NCBI GenBank assembly: GCA_002737365.1
Contig: NSIL01000008.1
Coordinates: 55,035 to 119,034, forward strand
From: Acidobacterium sp.
GTDB taxonomy: Bacteria; Acidobacteriota; Vicinamibacteria; Vicinamibacterales; UBA2999
Length of the DNA: 64,000 nucleotides
Direction: 5' to 3'
Every line of letters begins with the position of its first letter. Position 1 is the first letter of the stretch. The translations under genes and the position numbers were made by a program. Below are positions 1 through 8,078 of this stretch, one piece after another. Below the pieces are notes generated by a model. It was given only the letters and a program-made list of their open reading frames with translations. It did not search any database and was not told where the DNA came from.

Positions 1-608
1 GGCAAGTGACGGTGCCGAACCTGGTGGGCCAGCCTCTGGCCGACGCCACGGCATTGGCTTCGCAACTCGATCTGCAACTCCGGATCGATCCAGTCCAACG
101 ACCGGACCCCAAGGTGCCCGCGGGCCACGTGCTGATGCAGGAGCCGACCTCGGGCTCCGCGGCTCGCCGACAACGCAGCGTCCGTGTGATCCTCAGTGCC
201 GGTGCGCACGTTGCGCTGGCGCCGAGCCTGCTTGGCGAAACCCAGCGCTCAGCCGAGATTCGTGTCGCGCAGGACGGCCTGTCGATTGGCGCGATCACCG
301 AGATACGGTCGGCGCTCTACCCGCCGGATGTCGTCGTCGCTCAAGACCCTCCGCCGTCGGCCCAAACCGCCCAGATTCGGCTGCTCGTGAACCGCGGCGA
401 GGACCGCGCGACCTACGTCATGCCCGACTTGATTGGGCTGAACGGCGAGCGTGCCGCTGACGTCATGCGCACACGCGGTTTCCGCGTCTCGATCACCGCT
501 CAGTCGACGGCCTCGGCTGTTCCGCCGGGCGTCGTCGTCCGGCAGGCACCCGCCGGCGGCTACCAAGTGCATCCGGGTGACCCGATCGCCCTCGAGGTGA
601 GCCGATGA
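1..608 (+). CDS. PASTA-domain protein, 5' end outside window
   Basis: The reading frame is open to the left edge, and the first visible codons (Q-V-T-V-P-N-L-V-G) are the usual beginning of a PASTA domain, so the true start and any membrane anchor lie upstream. About 200 residues are visible, forming three PASTA-like units (roughly 1-65, 66-130 and 137-200). The first and third open with VPNLVG and MPDLIG, and each ends in a VRVILSA or IALEVSR type strand. PASTA domains bind muropeptides or serve as spacers in envelope proteins. No kinase or transpeptidase domain is visible. The stop overlaps the rpe start (ATGA), so the two are probably translationally coupled. The internal GTG at 6 is probably not the start. 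Confidence 0.85.
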   Translation, partial: QVTVPNLVGQPLADATALASQLDLQLRIDPVQRPDPKVPAGHVLMQEPTSGSAARRQRSVRVILSAGAHVALAPSLLGETQRSAEIRVAQDGLSIGAITEIRSALYPPDVVVAQDPPPSAQTAQIRLLVNRGEDRATYVMPDLIGLNGERAADVMRTRGFRVSITAQSTASAVPPGVVVRQAPAGGYQVHPGDPIALEVSR

Positions 609-1288
609 CGATTCGCTTGGCGGCATCCATTCTGTCGGCGGACTTTTCCGCCCTCGGACGCGACATCGATGCGGTCACCCGCGGCGGCGCCGACCAGGTG
701 CACGTCGATGTCATGGATGGACACTTCGTCCCCAACCTCACCATTGGCGTGCCTGTGGTCAAGTCGCTGCGCAAGGCGACCACGTTGCCGCTCGATGTGC
801 ACTTGATGATCACCGACCCCGATCGGTTTATCGCGCCCTTCATCGACGCCGGCGCGAACCTGATCTCAGTGCACGTCGAAGTGCTGCCGCACCTGCACCG
901 CACGATCGCCCAGATCAAGAAACTGGGCGCTCAGGCCGGCGTCGTGTTGAACCCGTCGACGCCGGTGTCAGCGATTGAAGAAGTCGCGGCGGATGTCGAC
1001 TTCGTACTGGTGATGTCGGTCAACCCCGGCTTCGGCGGACAGGTGTTCATTCCCCGGAGCCTGGCCAAGATTCGCGCCGTGCGCGCCCTGCTGGACCGCG
1101 TTGGCAACCAGGCGGCGCCGATCGAAGTGGATGGCGGCGTCGACCTGAATACCGTCGCCTCGGTTGTTGACGCCGGCGCCGAGTGGCTCGTCGCCGGCCA
1201 GGCGATCTTCGGCGGCGGCGCGGCCGAGAGCGCGGCGCGAGCCCTCAAGGACGCGGCGCAACGCGCGTCGCATGGCGGCCGGCGGTGA
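605..1288 (+). CDS. rpe: Ribulose-phosphate 3-epimerase
   Basis: A 227-residue TIM-barrel enzyme that interconverts ribulose-5-phosphate and xylulose-5-phosphate in the cytoplasmic pentose phosphate pathway. Family motifs are clear: an N-terminal LAASILSADFS, the metal/catalytic segment VHVDVMDGHFVPNLTIG, the His in LDVHLMI, the catalytic loop MSVNPGFGGQ, and the phosphate-binding EVDGGV...AGQAIFG. Length is normal for the family. The ATG overlaps the stop of the PASTA gene by 4 bp, and its own stop overlaps the next start (GTGA), placing it inside a coupled string. Confidence 0.97.
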   Translation: MTIRLAASILSADFSALGRDIDAVTRGGADQVHVDVMDGHFVPNLTIGVPVVKSLRKATTLPLDVHLMITDPDRFIAPFIDAGANLISVHVEVLPHLHRTIAQIKKLGAQAGVVLNPSTPVSAIEEVAADVDFVLVMSVNPGFGGQVFIPRSLAKIRAVRALLDRVGNQAAPIEVDGGVDLNTVASVVDAGAEWLVAGQAIFGGGAAESAARALKDAAQRASHGGRR

Positions 1289-1686
1289 CTGCACGGGTCA
1301 GTGTTTCGACGACTCGCGTGCGCTATGCCGAAACCGACCAGATGGGCGTCGTCTACTACGCGAATTACCTGATCTGGTTCGAAATTGGCCGGACCGATTG
1401 GCTGCGTGAGACGGGCTGGACCTATCGGTCAATGGAAGCCGACGGCTTTCAGTTACCGGTGACCGAGGCGCACTGCGAGTACGCGCACGGCGCGCGCTAC
1501 GACGACGAGTTGGAAATTCGGACCAGGGCGGCGCAAGTGTCGCCGGTCCGGATTCGGTTTGACTATGAGGTGGTGCGCCGCGCCGATGGCGTGGCGCTGG
1601 CAGGCGGACACACCGTCCACGCCACCATCGGCCCTGCGGGGCGCCCGGCGCGCTTGCCGGATCGCATGAAGGACTTGTTCGCATGA
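1285..1686 (+). CDS. ybgC: YbgC/FadM-type acyl-CoA thioesterase
   Basis: A 133-residue single hotdog-fold protein. The start chosen is the GTG at 1285, which overlaps the rpe stop as GTGA; the open frame extends upstream into rpe but that part is not family-like. The motif RVRYAETDQMGVVYYANYLIW is typical of the YbgC/4-hydroxybenzoyl-CoA thioesterase family, with the catalytic Asp in the ETDQMG turn. Family members hydrolyse short or medium acyl-CoAs or acyl-ACP, and in Proteobacteria ybgC sits beside the Tol-Pal genes. Here bamD lies two genes downstream, which keeps an envelope link. The actual substrate is unknown. Confidence 0.9.
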   Translation: MTARVSVSTTRVRYAETDQMGVVYYANYLIWFEIGRTDWLRETGWTYRSMEADGFQLPVTEAHCEYAHGARYDDELEIRTRAAQVSPVRIRFDYEVVRRADGVALAGGHTVHATIGPAGRPARLPDRMKDLFA

Positions 1687-2624
1687 GGGCACTGGTTACC
1701 GGTGGCGCCGGATTCATTGGGTCGACGTTGAGCGAACGATTGCTCGAGCAGGGCGCCAGTGTCCGTGTCATCGATGCGTTCACCGACTTTTATCCGCGTC
1801 CGCTCAAGGAACGCAATCTCGAGAACCTGCGCGGCCGCGCCGGCTACGAGTTCATCGAGGGCGACCTGCGCGACCTTGACCTCAGTGCGGCGCTTGACGG
1901 CGTGACGCACGTGTTTCACCTGGCGGCGCAAGCAGGGGTGCGCCGGAGCTGGGGCAAGGAGTTCCAGGTCTACACCGGCCTGAACGTCGACTCAACGCAG
2001 CGACTGCTCGAAGCCTGTGCGACCAAGCCGATCGAGCGGCTCGTCTACGCCTCAAGTTCGTCGGTATATGGCGACGAGGTGGCGATTCCCATGACCGAGA
2101 CGGCCCTGCCTCAGCCGGTTTCGCCGTACGGGGTCACCAAATTGGCTGCCGAACAGCTCTGCCACCTGTATTTTGTGAACTACGGCGTGCCGGCCGTGTC
2201 GCTGCGCTATTTCACGGTTTATGGACCCCGGCAGCGGCCCGACATGGGCTTTCATCGCTTCTTTTCGGCGGTTCTGGCGGGGCAGCCCCTGATTCAGTTC
2301 GGGGATGGACTTCAGACCAGGGACTTTACCTTCGTCGCCGATGCCGTCACCGCGACGGCGACGGCGGCCGTCCGTGGGGTGCCCGGGCGCGTCTACAATA
2401 TTGGCGGGGGCTCGCGCGTCTCCCTGCGGGAGGTCTTCGACCTGATTGCCCGCGTCTCTGGCCGAAAGGTCACGATCGATCAACAGGGCCCGCAGAAGGG
2501 CGATATGCGCGATACCTACGCCGACACAACACTCGCCAGGCAGGACCTGGCGTTTGCGCCGTCGGTGACGCTCGAAGAAGGACTTCGGGCCATGTGGCGC
2601 TGGATGGAAGCGACGAACGCATGA
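1683..2624 (+). CDS. NAD-dependent sugar-nucleotide epimerase/dehydratase
   Basis: A 313-residue extended short-chain dehydrogenase. The Rossmann motif GGAGFIGS is at residues 7-14, a Ser cluster at 124-127, and the catalytic pair Tyr149 and Lys153 in SPYGVTK. The downstream segment YFTVYGPRQRPDM is typical of UDP-glucuronate/UDP-glucose 4-epimerases and related enzymes that use tightly bound NAD. Substrate cannot be assigned from sequence alone; UDP-galacturonate or UDP-galactose formation for surface polysaccharide is most likely. It starts as ATGA over the ybgC stop and its stop overlaps the bamD start in the same way. Confidence 0.9.
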   Translation: MRALVTGGAGFIGSTLSERLLEQGASVRVIDAFTDFYPRPLKERNLENLRGRAGYEFIEGDLRDLDLSAALDGVTHVFHLAAQAGVRRSWGKEFQVYTGLNVDSTQRLLEACATKPIERLVYASSSSVYGDEVAIPMTETALPQPVSPYGVTKLAAEQLCHLYFVNYGVPAVSLRYFTVYGPRQRPDMGFHRFFSAVLAGQPLIQFGDGLQTRDFTFVADAVTATATAAVRGVPGRVYNIGGGSRVSLREVFDLIARVSGRKVTIDQQGPQKGDMRDTYADTTLARQDLAFAPSVTLEEGLRAMWRWMEATNA

Positions 2625-3409
2625 GTGGCATTCGAGGAGTAGCGGTGCTGGCCCTGGTGGCCGCGCTGGCCGGTGGGTGTGCGGGCAAGTCGCCGGCGGT
2701 GCCCGTCGGCACGGCAGACGCCGACAAGTTCCTGTTCGACAAGGGCAACGCGGCCGCGAAGGACCGCAAGTGGCTGAACGCGCGCGAGTATCTGCGTAAC
2801 CTGGTGGATAACTACCCGCAGAGCCCCTATCGCCCCGACGCCAAACTGGCGCTCGGCGATACCTACATTGGCGAGAAGTCCACGGAGTCGTTGCTGCTCG
2901 CCGCCAACGAGTTCCGGGAGTTTCTCACGTTTTATCCAACCCATCCACGCGCGGACTATGCCCAACTGCAGTTGGCACGATCGTTCATGCTGCAGATGCT
3001 GGCGCCCGAGCGCGACCAGTCAGCCACCAGGGACGCAATCAAGGAGGTCGAAATCTTCCTGCAGCGGTTCCCCAACAGCGGCTTGATGCCAGACGCCCGC
3101 GTCATGGAGCGCGAAGCCCGGGACCGGCTGAGCGAAGCCGAATACAATGTGGGCTTTTTCTACTACCGCATGAAGTGGAACCCGGGCGCCATCGACCGCT
3201 TCATGGATTTGCTCAAGTCCGACCCCGGGTTCAGCAACCGCGATGCCGTGTATTACCATCTGGCGGAATGTCTCTATCGAACCGCCAAGCCAGCCGAAGC
3301 GCTCCCCTACTACGAACGCTTGCTCCGGGAGTTCGAGCAGAGCGAGTTTCTCGACTTGACGCAGAAACGCGTCGCGGAGCTTAAGGGCGGAGTACCCGCC
3401 GGAAAGTAG
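2621..3409 (+). CDS. bamD: Outer membrane assembly lipoprotein BamD
   Basis: The ATG at 2621 overlaps the preceding stop (ATGA) and gives a 262-residue protein with a clean lipoprotein signal: a short positive N-terminus, a hydrophobic stretch and the lipobox LAGGC with acceptor Cys20. The mature part is a chain of TPR-like helices (FDKGNAAAKDRKWLNAREYL, YPTHPRADYAQLQLARS, YRMKWNPGAIDRFMDLL). BamD is the essential periplasmic lipoprotein of the BAM machine that inserts beta-barrels into the outer membrane. Length is close to the family norm. It shows that the organism is a true diderm. Confidence 0.93.
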   Translation: MSGIRGVAVLALVAALAGGCAGKSPAVPVGTADADKFLFDKGNAAAKDRKWLNAREYLRNLVDNYPQSPYRPDAKLALGDTYIGEKSTESLLLAANEFREFLTFYPTHPRADYAQLQLARSFMLQMLAPERDQSATRDAIKEVEIFLQRFPNSGLMPDARVMEREARDRLSEAEYNVGFFYYRMKWNPGAIDRFMDLLKSDPGFSNRDAVYYHLAECLYRTAKPAEALPYYERLLREFEQSEFLDLTQKRVAELKGGVPAGK

Positions 3410-3416
3410 GCACTCA

Positions 3417-4166
3417 ATGCGCGTCTCGGTGCTCGTTACCGCCCTCTCACTGATGGCGGCGGCCCCTGGGTGGGCCCAATCCCGGCTGGCCCTTGCGCCC
3501 CGCACCACTCTGCCGGCGCACGTCATGTGCGCGGATCTGCTCGTGCCGGCCATCCCCGTCCCGACGATCCGCATCAGCGGCCCACACCACGTCCTGCCAC
3601 ATCTGGCCCTGAGCCGCAGCGACGCGGCCGTGGTGCCCCGGCAGCCCGAGGACGGCCTGGTCGTCGGCCAGCGCTACCTCGTCCGCCGCCTGCCGTCTGG
3701 CGTGAAAGCCGAACTGCCGAAAGACGGCGGCTACGTGCCCGTCCGGACGATGGGCTGGGTCACGGTCACCGCCCTTGACGAGCTCCATGCCATCGCCAAC
3801 GTTGACTTTGCGTGCGATGCGATCGAGCAGGACGATTACCTGACGCCGTACGTCGAGGCCGTACTCCCGACGCCCGACGCCACGCTCGCTGCGCCTGACT
3901 TCACCGAGCGGATGCAGATTCTGCCGGGCGTCGAGGGACGCGAGATGTTCGCCAACGGTGACCTGTTCTCGATTGCGCGCGGCACCGCCGACGGCGTGAC
4001 GGCAGGTGACCGGTTCGCGATCTACCGCGACCGCAAGGACGGCCGGCCACTCGTGCACATCGGCGAGGCCATCGTCACCGACCCGTCGGCGACATCAGCG
4101 AAAGTGTTATTGCTCAAAACCACGGACGTGGTCGAGATCACGGATCTTGCCGTGCCCCGTCGCTAG
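3417..4166 (+). CDS. Exported protein of unknown function, FlgT-C-like tail
   Basis: A 249-residue protein with a Sec signal peptide (MRVSVLVTALSLMAAAPGWAQS, probable cleavage after AWAQ-type region near residue 21). The central part is rich in beta strands. The C-terminal 65 residues (GDLFSIARGTADGVTAGDRFAIYRD...GEAIVTD) resemble the small beta domains found at the C-terminus of FlgT-like and LysM-associated envelope proteins; this is a pattern impression, not a firm family call. It begins 7 nt after the bamD stop and is probably the last gene of this plus-strand string. Function unknown. Confidence 0.75.
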   Translation: MRVSVLVTALSLMAAAPGWAQSRLALAPRTTLPAHVMCADLLVPAIPVPTIRISGPHHVLPHLALSRSDAAVVPRQPEDGLVVGQRYLVRRLPSGVKAELPKDGGYVPVRTMGWVTVTALDELHAIANVDFACDAIEQDDYLTPYVEAVLPTPDATLAAPDFTERMQILPGVEGREMFANGDLFSIARGTADGVTAGDRFAIYRDRKDGRPLVHIGEAIVTDPSATSAKVLLLKTTDVVEITDLAVPRR

Positions 4167-4174
4167 CGCGCCGG

Positions 4175-4789
4175 CTAACTGACCTTTTGTTTCCGGGCCG
4201 ACTTCGCCGTTTCGAAGTCGGCCACCTTCGCGGCGCGATCGGTCATGGCGCGCTGGAAACCCTGGTAGTAATCGACCGCCGAGACCACCGCCGTCAGCAG
4301 CACCAACCAGAGCGCGGCCTGTCCCAACACCAGCAACGCCGGCACCCGCTCCCAACCCAGAATCAACAGCAGGATCGCCGTGACCTGCGCGGCCATCTTC
4401 AACTTGCCCATGCCCGAGGCCGGCATGGCGAGCCCGCGAGCGTACGCCAGGTTACGCAGGCCGGTCACCGCAATCTCGCGGCCGATGATCACGCCCACCA
4501 TCCAGGCCGAGGCCAAGCCGAGTTGGACCAATGAAATCAACGTGGCCGAGATCAGCAGCTTGTCGGCGAGCGGATCGAGAACCTGACCGAGGGCGGTGAC
4601 CTGATTGCGGCGTCGAGCGAGGTACCCGTCGAGCCAGTCGGTGAGGGAGGCGATGCCGAAAATGGCTGCCGCGACCAACTCGACCGGCAGGCCCAGAACC
4701 AGCCGCCCCTCGAACTTGGTCAGCAACACCGACACCAGCACTGGCACCAGGAAGATGCGCGCGATGGTCAGGCTGTTCGGCAGGTTCAT
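4175..4789 (-). CDS. pgsA: CDP-diacylglycerol--glycerol-3-phosphate 3-phosphatidyltransferase
   Basis: The start is set at the ATG at 4789 (MNLPNSLTIARI), because the open frame upstream is not family-like. The result is a 204-residue integral membrane protein. The CDP-alcohol phosphotransferase signature DG-x2-AR-x8-G-x3-D-x3-D is complete, with Asp54, Asp72 and Asp76. Several hydrophobic helices follow. The enzyme makes phosphatidylglycerol phosphate from CDP-DAG and glycerol-3-phosphate, the committed step to phosphatidylglycerol and cardiolipin. It converges on the exported-protein gene and diverges from the nucleotidyltransferase gene. Confidence 0.94.
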   Translation of the reverse strand: MNLPNSLTIARIFLVPVLVSVLLTKFEGRLVLGLPVELVAAAIFGIASLTDWLDGYLARRRNQVTALGQVLDPLADKLLISATLISLVQLGLASAWMVGVIIGREIAVTGLRNLAYARGLAMPASGMGKLKMAAQVTAILLLILGWERVPALLVLGQAALWLVLLTAVVSAVDYYQGFQRAMTDRAAKVADFETAKSARKQKVS

Positions 4790-4801
4790 GTCGACCGCGG
4801 C

Positions 4802-4830
4802 TATTCTACCCTTCGGTAGGGTAAGATGGA
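4802..4830 (-). promoter_or_regulatory. Divergent promoter region with small palindrome (pgsA / nucleotidyltransferase)
   Basis: The 49 bp between pgsA and the divergent gene contain a 6-bp inverted repeat TACCCT-TCGGT-AGGGTA (4807-4823). On the minus strand a TTCCAT-N17-TAGAAT pair (-10 at 4803-4808) would start pgsA transcripts only a few bases before its ATG. On the plus strand TAAGAT (4822-4827) sits just before the next gene. Leaders would therefore be very short. The -35 match is weak. Confidence 0.35.
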
Positions 4831-4838
4831 AGTTTGTC

Positions 4839-5897
4839 ATGAAAGCCATCCTTCTTGCCGGGGGCAAAGGCACGCGACTGCGTCCGTTGACCCTCCACAC
4901 ACCGAAACCTGTCGTTCCGATCTTCGACCGCGCGTTTCTCCACTACCAGATTGACCAGCTCAAGCAGGTTGCGGAGATTGACGAGGTCATCCTCAGCCTG
5001 AACTACCAGCCGCGCCGCATCGAAGATGTGTTTGGCGATGGCACCGGCACCGGCGTTCGCTTGCGCTACGTCGTCGAACCGGCACCGCTCGGCACCGGCG
5101 GCGCTATTCGCTACGCCGCGCAAAACGTCACCGACACGATCGTCGTCTTTAACGGCGACGTGATGACGAACGTCGATGTCAACGCGGTGCTCACGTTACA
5201 TCGCGAGCGGAAGGCCAAGGCCACGATCGTCCTGACCCCGGTCGATAATCCCACGGCCTACGGCCTGGTTGAAACTGAGAGCGACGGACGGGTCCGCCGA
5301 TTCGTAGAAAAGCCCAACTCGGAGGAGATCACCGGCAACACGATCAACGCCGGCATCTACGTGCTCGAGCCCGATACCTTCGCCCGCATCCCGAAAGATG
5401 TCTCGTACTCGATTGAGCGCGCCTACTTCCCGTCACTGATCGAGAAGCAGGAGATGTTTGTCGCCTACATCGACCGCGGCTATTGGATCGACATCGGCAC
5501 ACCCGAGAAGTACATCCAGGTGCACCACGACATGTTCGACGGCAAGTTCGCCGGTGGCATCTTCGCGACTGCTGACCGGACCAAGCCGATCGTCTCGCCC
5601 GACGCTCGGATTGAGGATGGCGTGACCCTGGTCGCCCCCTGCTTCATTGACGCCGGCGCGCACATCAAGACTGGCGCGCGAATCGGCCCGTACTCGGTGC
5701 TCGGCCGTTCGGTGCTGGTCGAGGAGGCCGCCGATGTCGAGAACACGATCGTGTGGCCGAACACCCGCATCGGCCAGAGCGCGGTGGTGCACGGGCCGAT
5801 CATCGGCCGCAACTGCCACATCGGTCGCAACGCCGTCCTGAAATCGACGTCGGTGATTGGCGACAAGACCCAACTGACCGACTACACGACCCTATGA
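4839..5897 (+). CDS. Sugar-nucleotide pyrophosphorylase, probable mannose-1-phosphate guanylyltransferase
   Basis: The ATG at 4839 (MKAILLAGGKGTRLRP) is the true start; the frame upstream is an artefact of pgsA on the other strand. The 352-residue protein has an N-terminal nucleotidyltransferase domain (GGKGTRLRP at residues 8-16, FNGDVMTN, FVEKP) and a C-terminal left-handed beta-helix with hexapeptide repeats (ARIGPYSVLG, IIGRNCHIGRNA). This matches GDP-mannose pyrophosphorylases of the GMPPB type. Glucose-1-phosphate nucleotidyltransferases have the same architecture, so the sugar is inferred mainly from the phosphomannomutase that follows with a 4-bp ATGA overlap. Confidence 0.88.
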   Translation: MKAILLAGGKGTRLRPLTLHTPKPVVPIFDRAFLHYQIDQLKQVAEIDEVILSLNYQPRRIEDVFGDGTGTGVRLRYVVEPAPLGTGGAIRYAAQNVTDTIVVFNGDVMTNVDVNAVLTLHRERKAKATIVLTPVDNPTAYGLVETESDGRVRRFVEKPNSEEITGNTINAGIYVLEPDTFARIPKDVSYSIERAYFPSLIEKQEMFVAYIDRGYWIDIGTPEKYIQVHHDMFDGKFAGGIFATADRTKPIVSPDARIEDGVTLVAPCFIDAGAHIKTGARIGPYSVLGRSVLVEEAADVENTIVWPNTRIGQSAVVHGPIIGRNCHIGRNAVLKSTSVIGDKTQLTDYTTL

Positions 5898-7246
5898 TTA
5901 ACCCCGCTGTCTTCAAGGCCTACGACGTCCGCGGCCTCTACCCGTCCGAGATCACCGAAGAGTTGTTCCATCTGCTCGGCCGGGCTTTCGTCGCCTACCT
6001 CGGGCCCGGCCAGTACGCGGTGACACGCGACATGCGCCTGTCGTCACCGTCGCTGACGGCGGCGTTCATCGACGGCGCGACGCGGCAGGGTGGGACCATC
6101 GTTGACTACGGCCTGCTCGGCACCGACCAGATGTACTTCGCCGTCGCAGCCGACACGCTTGACGGCGGCGCGCAGATCACGGCGTCGCATAATCCTGGCG
6201 AGTACAACGGTTGCAAGCTGGTGCGCGCCGAAGCATTCCCGCTCAGTGGTGAAGCCGGCATTAAGGAGATGAAGGAAATGATCATGGCCGGCGCGATTCC
6301 GGCGCCGCCGGCTGTGCGCGGCACGGTTGAGACCCGCCAGATCATGGATCGCTACGTCGCGCACGTGATGTCGTTCATCGACGCGTCCTCGATCACACCC
6401 TTCAACGTGGTGCTCGACGCCGGGAGCGGTGTCGCCGGCTTGGTGGCGCCGCGCCTGTTCGACCTTCTGCCCTGCAAGACCACGCGCCTGTGCTTCGAGG
6501 TGGACGGCTCCTTCCCGAATCATGAAGCCAATCCGCTGATCAAAGAGAACCGCCGGGACATCACCGCCGCCGTGCTCGCCCAGAATGCCGACATCGGCAT
6601 TGCCTGGGATGGCGATGCGGATCGCTGCTTTTTCATCGATGGCAGCGGCGAGTTCATCGCCGGCGACTTCATCACCGCGTTATTGGCCGAAGCGTTCCTG
6701 CTGCAGACGCCTGGCCAGACGATCATCTACGACGTCCGCGCCAGTTACGCCGTTAAGGACATCGTCGCGAAGTATCAGGGTACGGCCCTGATGAACCGCG
6801 TCGGTCACGCCTTCATCAAGCGCCGCATGCGCGAAGACAACGCGGTGTTCGGCGGCGAGGTCACCGGGCATTACTACTTCCGCGACAACTTCTACGCCGA
6901 CAACGGTTTCATCCCGGCGCTGATGATCCTGGACCTGATGTCGAAAAAAGGCATGTCGCTGCGCGACTTGCTGAAGCCGCTGCGCGAGAAGTACTTTATC
7001 TCCGGCGAGATTAACACCAAGGTCGCCAACATGGGGATCGCCGACCAGAAGATCCAAGAACTCGCCAGGCGCTACGCCACGGGCAATGTCTACATGCTCG
7101 ACGGCGTCTCGGTGGAGTTCGACGACTGGCACTTCAATGTTCGCCAGTCGAATACAGAACCGCTGCTCCGCCTGAATCTCGAGGGCCTGACGCCGGAGAT
7201 CATGGAGAAGCGCCGGGACGAGATTCTGGCGATTATCAGGGGCTAG
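5894..7246 (+). CDS. manB: Phosphomannomutase/phosphoglucomutase
   Basis: The start at 5894 (MINPAVFKAYDVRGLYP) overlaps the previous stop as ATGA; upstream in-frame sequence belongs to the previous gene in another frame. The 450-residue alpha-D-phosphohexomutase carries the phosphoserine loop TASHNPGEYNG (Ser98), the Mg-binding DGDADR (239-244), the sugar-binding GGEVTGHYYF and the C-terminal phosphate-binding RQSNTEPLLRLN. It converts mannose-6-P to mannose-1-P, and possibly glucose-6-P to glucose-1-P. With the upstream gene it forms the last two steps to GDP-mannose. Confidence 0.94.
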   Translation: MINPAVFKAYDVRGLYPSEITEELFHLLGRAFVAYLGPGQYAVTRDMRLSSPSLTAAFIDGATRQGGTIVDYGLLGTDQMYFAVAADTLDGGAQITASHNPGEYNGCKLVRAEAFPLSGEAGIKEMKEMIMAGAIPAPPAVRGTVETRQIMDRYVAHVMSFIDASSITPFNVVLDAGSGVAGLVAPRLFDLLPCKTTRLCFEVDGSFPNHEANPLIKENRRDITAAVLAQNADIGIAWDGDADRCFFIDGSGEFIAGDFITALLAEAFLLQTPGQTIIYDVRASYAVKDIVAKYQGTALMNRVGHAFIKRRMREDNAVFGGEVTGHYYFRDNFYADNGFIPALMILDLMSKKGMSLRDLLKPLREKYFISGEINTKVANMGIADQKIQELARRYATGNVYMLDGVSVEFDDWHFNVRQSNTEPLLRLNLEGLTPEIMEKRRDEILAIIRG

Positions 7247-7268
7247 CCAGGGTAGCCTTCCGGTCTGA

Positions 7269-7274
7269 TAGAAT
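7269..7274 (+). promoter_or_regulatory. Possible -10 box of tRNA-Gly
   Basis: TAGAAT lies 12 bp before the tRNA. No convincing -35 is found 16-18 bp upstream, so this is weak evidence that the tRNA has its own promoter. Confidence 0.3.
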
Positions 7275-7286
7275 GGCCTCCGCTGA

Positions 7287-7361
7287 GCGGGAGTAGTTCA
7301 GCGGTAGAACGCGAGCTTCCCAAGCTCGATGTCGCGGGTTCGATCCCCGTCTCCCGCTCCA
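7287..7361 (+). tRNA. tRNA-Gly (anticodon CCC)
   Basis: A 75-nt cloverleaf. The acceptor stem GCGGGAG pairs with CTCCCGC, followed by a T discriminator and an encoded CCA. The D arm has AGCGGTAGA. The anticodon stem CGAGC/GCTCG encloses loop TTCCCAA, giving anticodon CCC for GGG codons. The T arm is GCGGG-TTCGATC-CCCGT. It stands alone between manB and a repeat. Confidence 0.97.
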
Positions 7362-7391
7362 ATCTTCGCCCTGGACACCCGCGAAGGTTGT

Positions 7392-7417
7392 TCCGCCGTA
7401 GCCTTGGCGAAGGCGGA
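7392..7417. repeat. Dispersed short palindrome, TCCGCC/GGCGGA family, copy 1
   Basis: An imperfect palindrome that opens with TCCGCCGTAGCC, ends with GGCGAAGGCGGA, and lies between tRNA-Gly and the end of the minus-strand outer membrane protein gene. Nearly the same 23-bp core recurs inverted at 58515-58537 (one difference), with diverged forms at 14389-14413 and 40073-40090. All copies lie outside genes. Confidence 0.7.
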
Positions 7418-7418
7418 C

Positions 7419-8078
7419 CTACTGAATCGAAATCCCGATGCTGATCGTCAGCATTTGCGTCCGCTTGGCCGCTGGCAGCCCGTCGGCCGCCGCGCGCGAG
7501 CCAAGTTTCGTAAAGCGCACGTCGAAGCCAGCTCCCAGGTGCGGTTTCATGAACCAACGCGCGCCCCCGCCAAAGTTTAGGGCGCTGTTCCATGCCTCGG
7601 GGACTTCTTGCGTCGGCAACGTGCCGAACGCCTCTGAACTACTGACAACCTTCGAACGCCCGACGCCCGCGCTCAGGTAACTCCATCCGAGTCTGTGCCC
7701 GAAGTTGATCGACACCTGGGGCAACAAGCTCGTGATCTGCGTGGTCACAGCCGTGGTGGTGGGAACGGCGGGCTTGGTGGCCGTGGCCGTCGACATCAGC
7801 GGGGCGCTCGTGCTCTTACCGCTATGCATTGAGAGCCCCAATCCGAGCGTCATGATGCCGAGCTTCAGCGGATAGGCCGTCGCGCCGCCGGCAAGTCCCC
7901 AGGCCCGCCCCGGCAGCGGCGTGGTGGCGCTCACGGTGGGTACCCAGCCTTCCGCCGTGGGCATGCCCACCCACGCGCCCTGTAGGTCGGCCGCGAACCA
8001 CGGCAAGCGATCGACGGTCTGCGCCGACGCCGGTACCGCCGCAGCCAGCACCAGCAGAACGAACCACGCACGACACAT
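7419..8078 (-). CDS. Small outer-membrane beta-barrel-like protein
   Basis: The start is set at the ATG at 8078, which overlaps the deoC stop as TGATG. The 219-residue product has a Sec signal ([20 protein letters not shown]). The mature part alternates Gly, aromatic and hydrophobic residues, has FGHRLGWSYLSAGVGRS and GARWFMKPHLGAGFDVRFTK type strands, and ends in a short strand (MLTISIGISIQ). This fits small 8-stranded outer membrane barrels (OmpW/OmpA-like fold), but no specific family is recognised. The tight coupling to deoC is unexpected for a surface protein and may only reflect compact gene packing. Confidence 0.7.
   Translation of the reverse strand: MCRAWFVLLVLAAAVPASAQTVDRLPWFAADLQGAWVGMPTAEGWVPTVSATTPLPGRAWGLAGGATAYPLKLGIMTLGLGLSMHSGKSTSAPLMSTATATKPAVPTTTAVTTQITSLLPQVSINFGHRLGWSYLSAGVGRSKVVSSSEAFGTLPTQEVPEAWNSALNFGGGARWFMKPHLGAGFDVRFTKLGSRAAADGLPAAKRTQMLTISIGISIQ

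Noticed and set aside
7243..7593. Minus-strand open frame containing RETGIEPATSSLGS
   Set aside because: This peptide is the well-known false translation of the antisense of a tRNA gene, here tRNA-Gly at 7287-7361.
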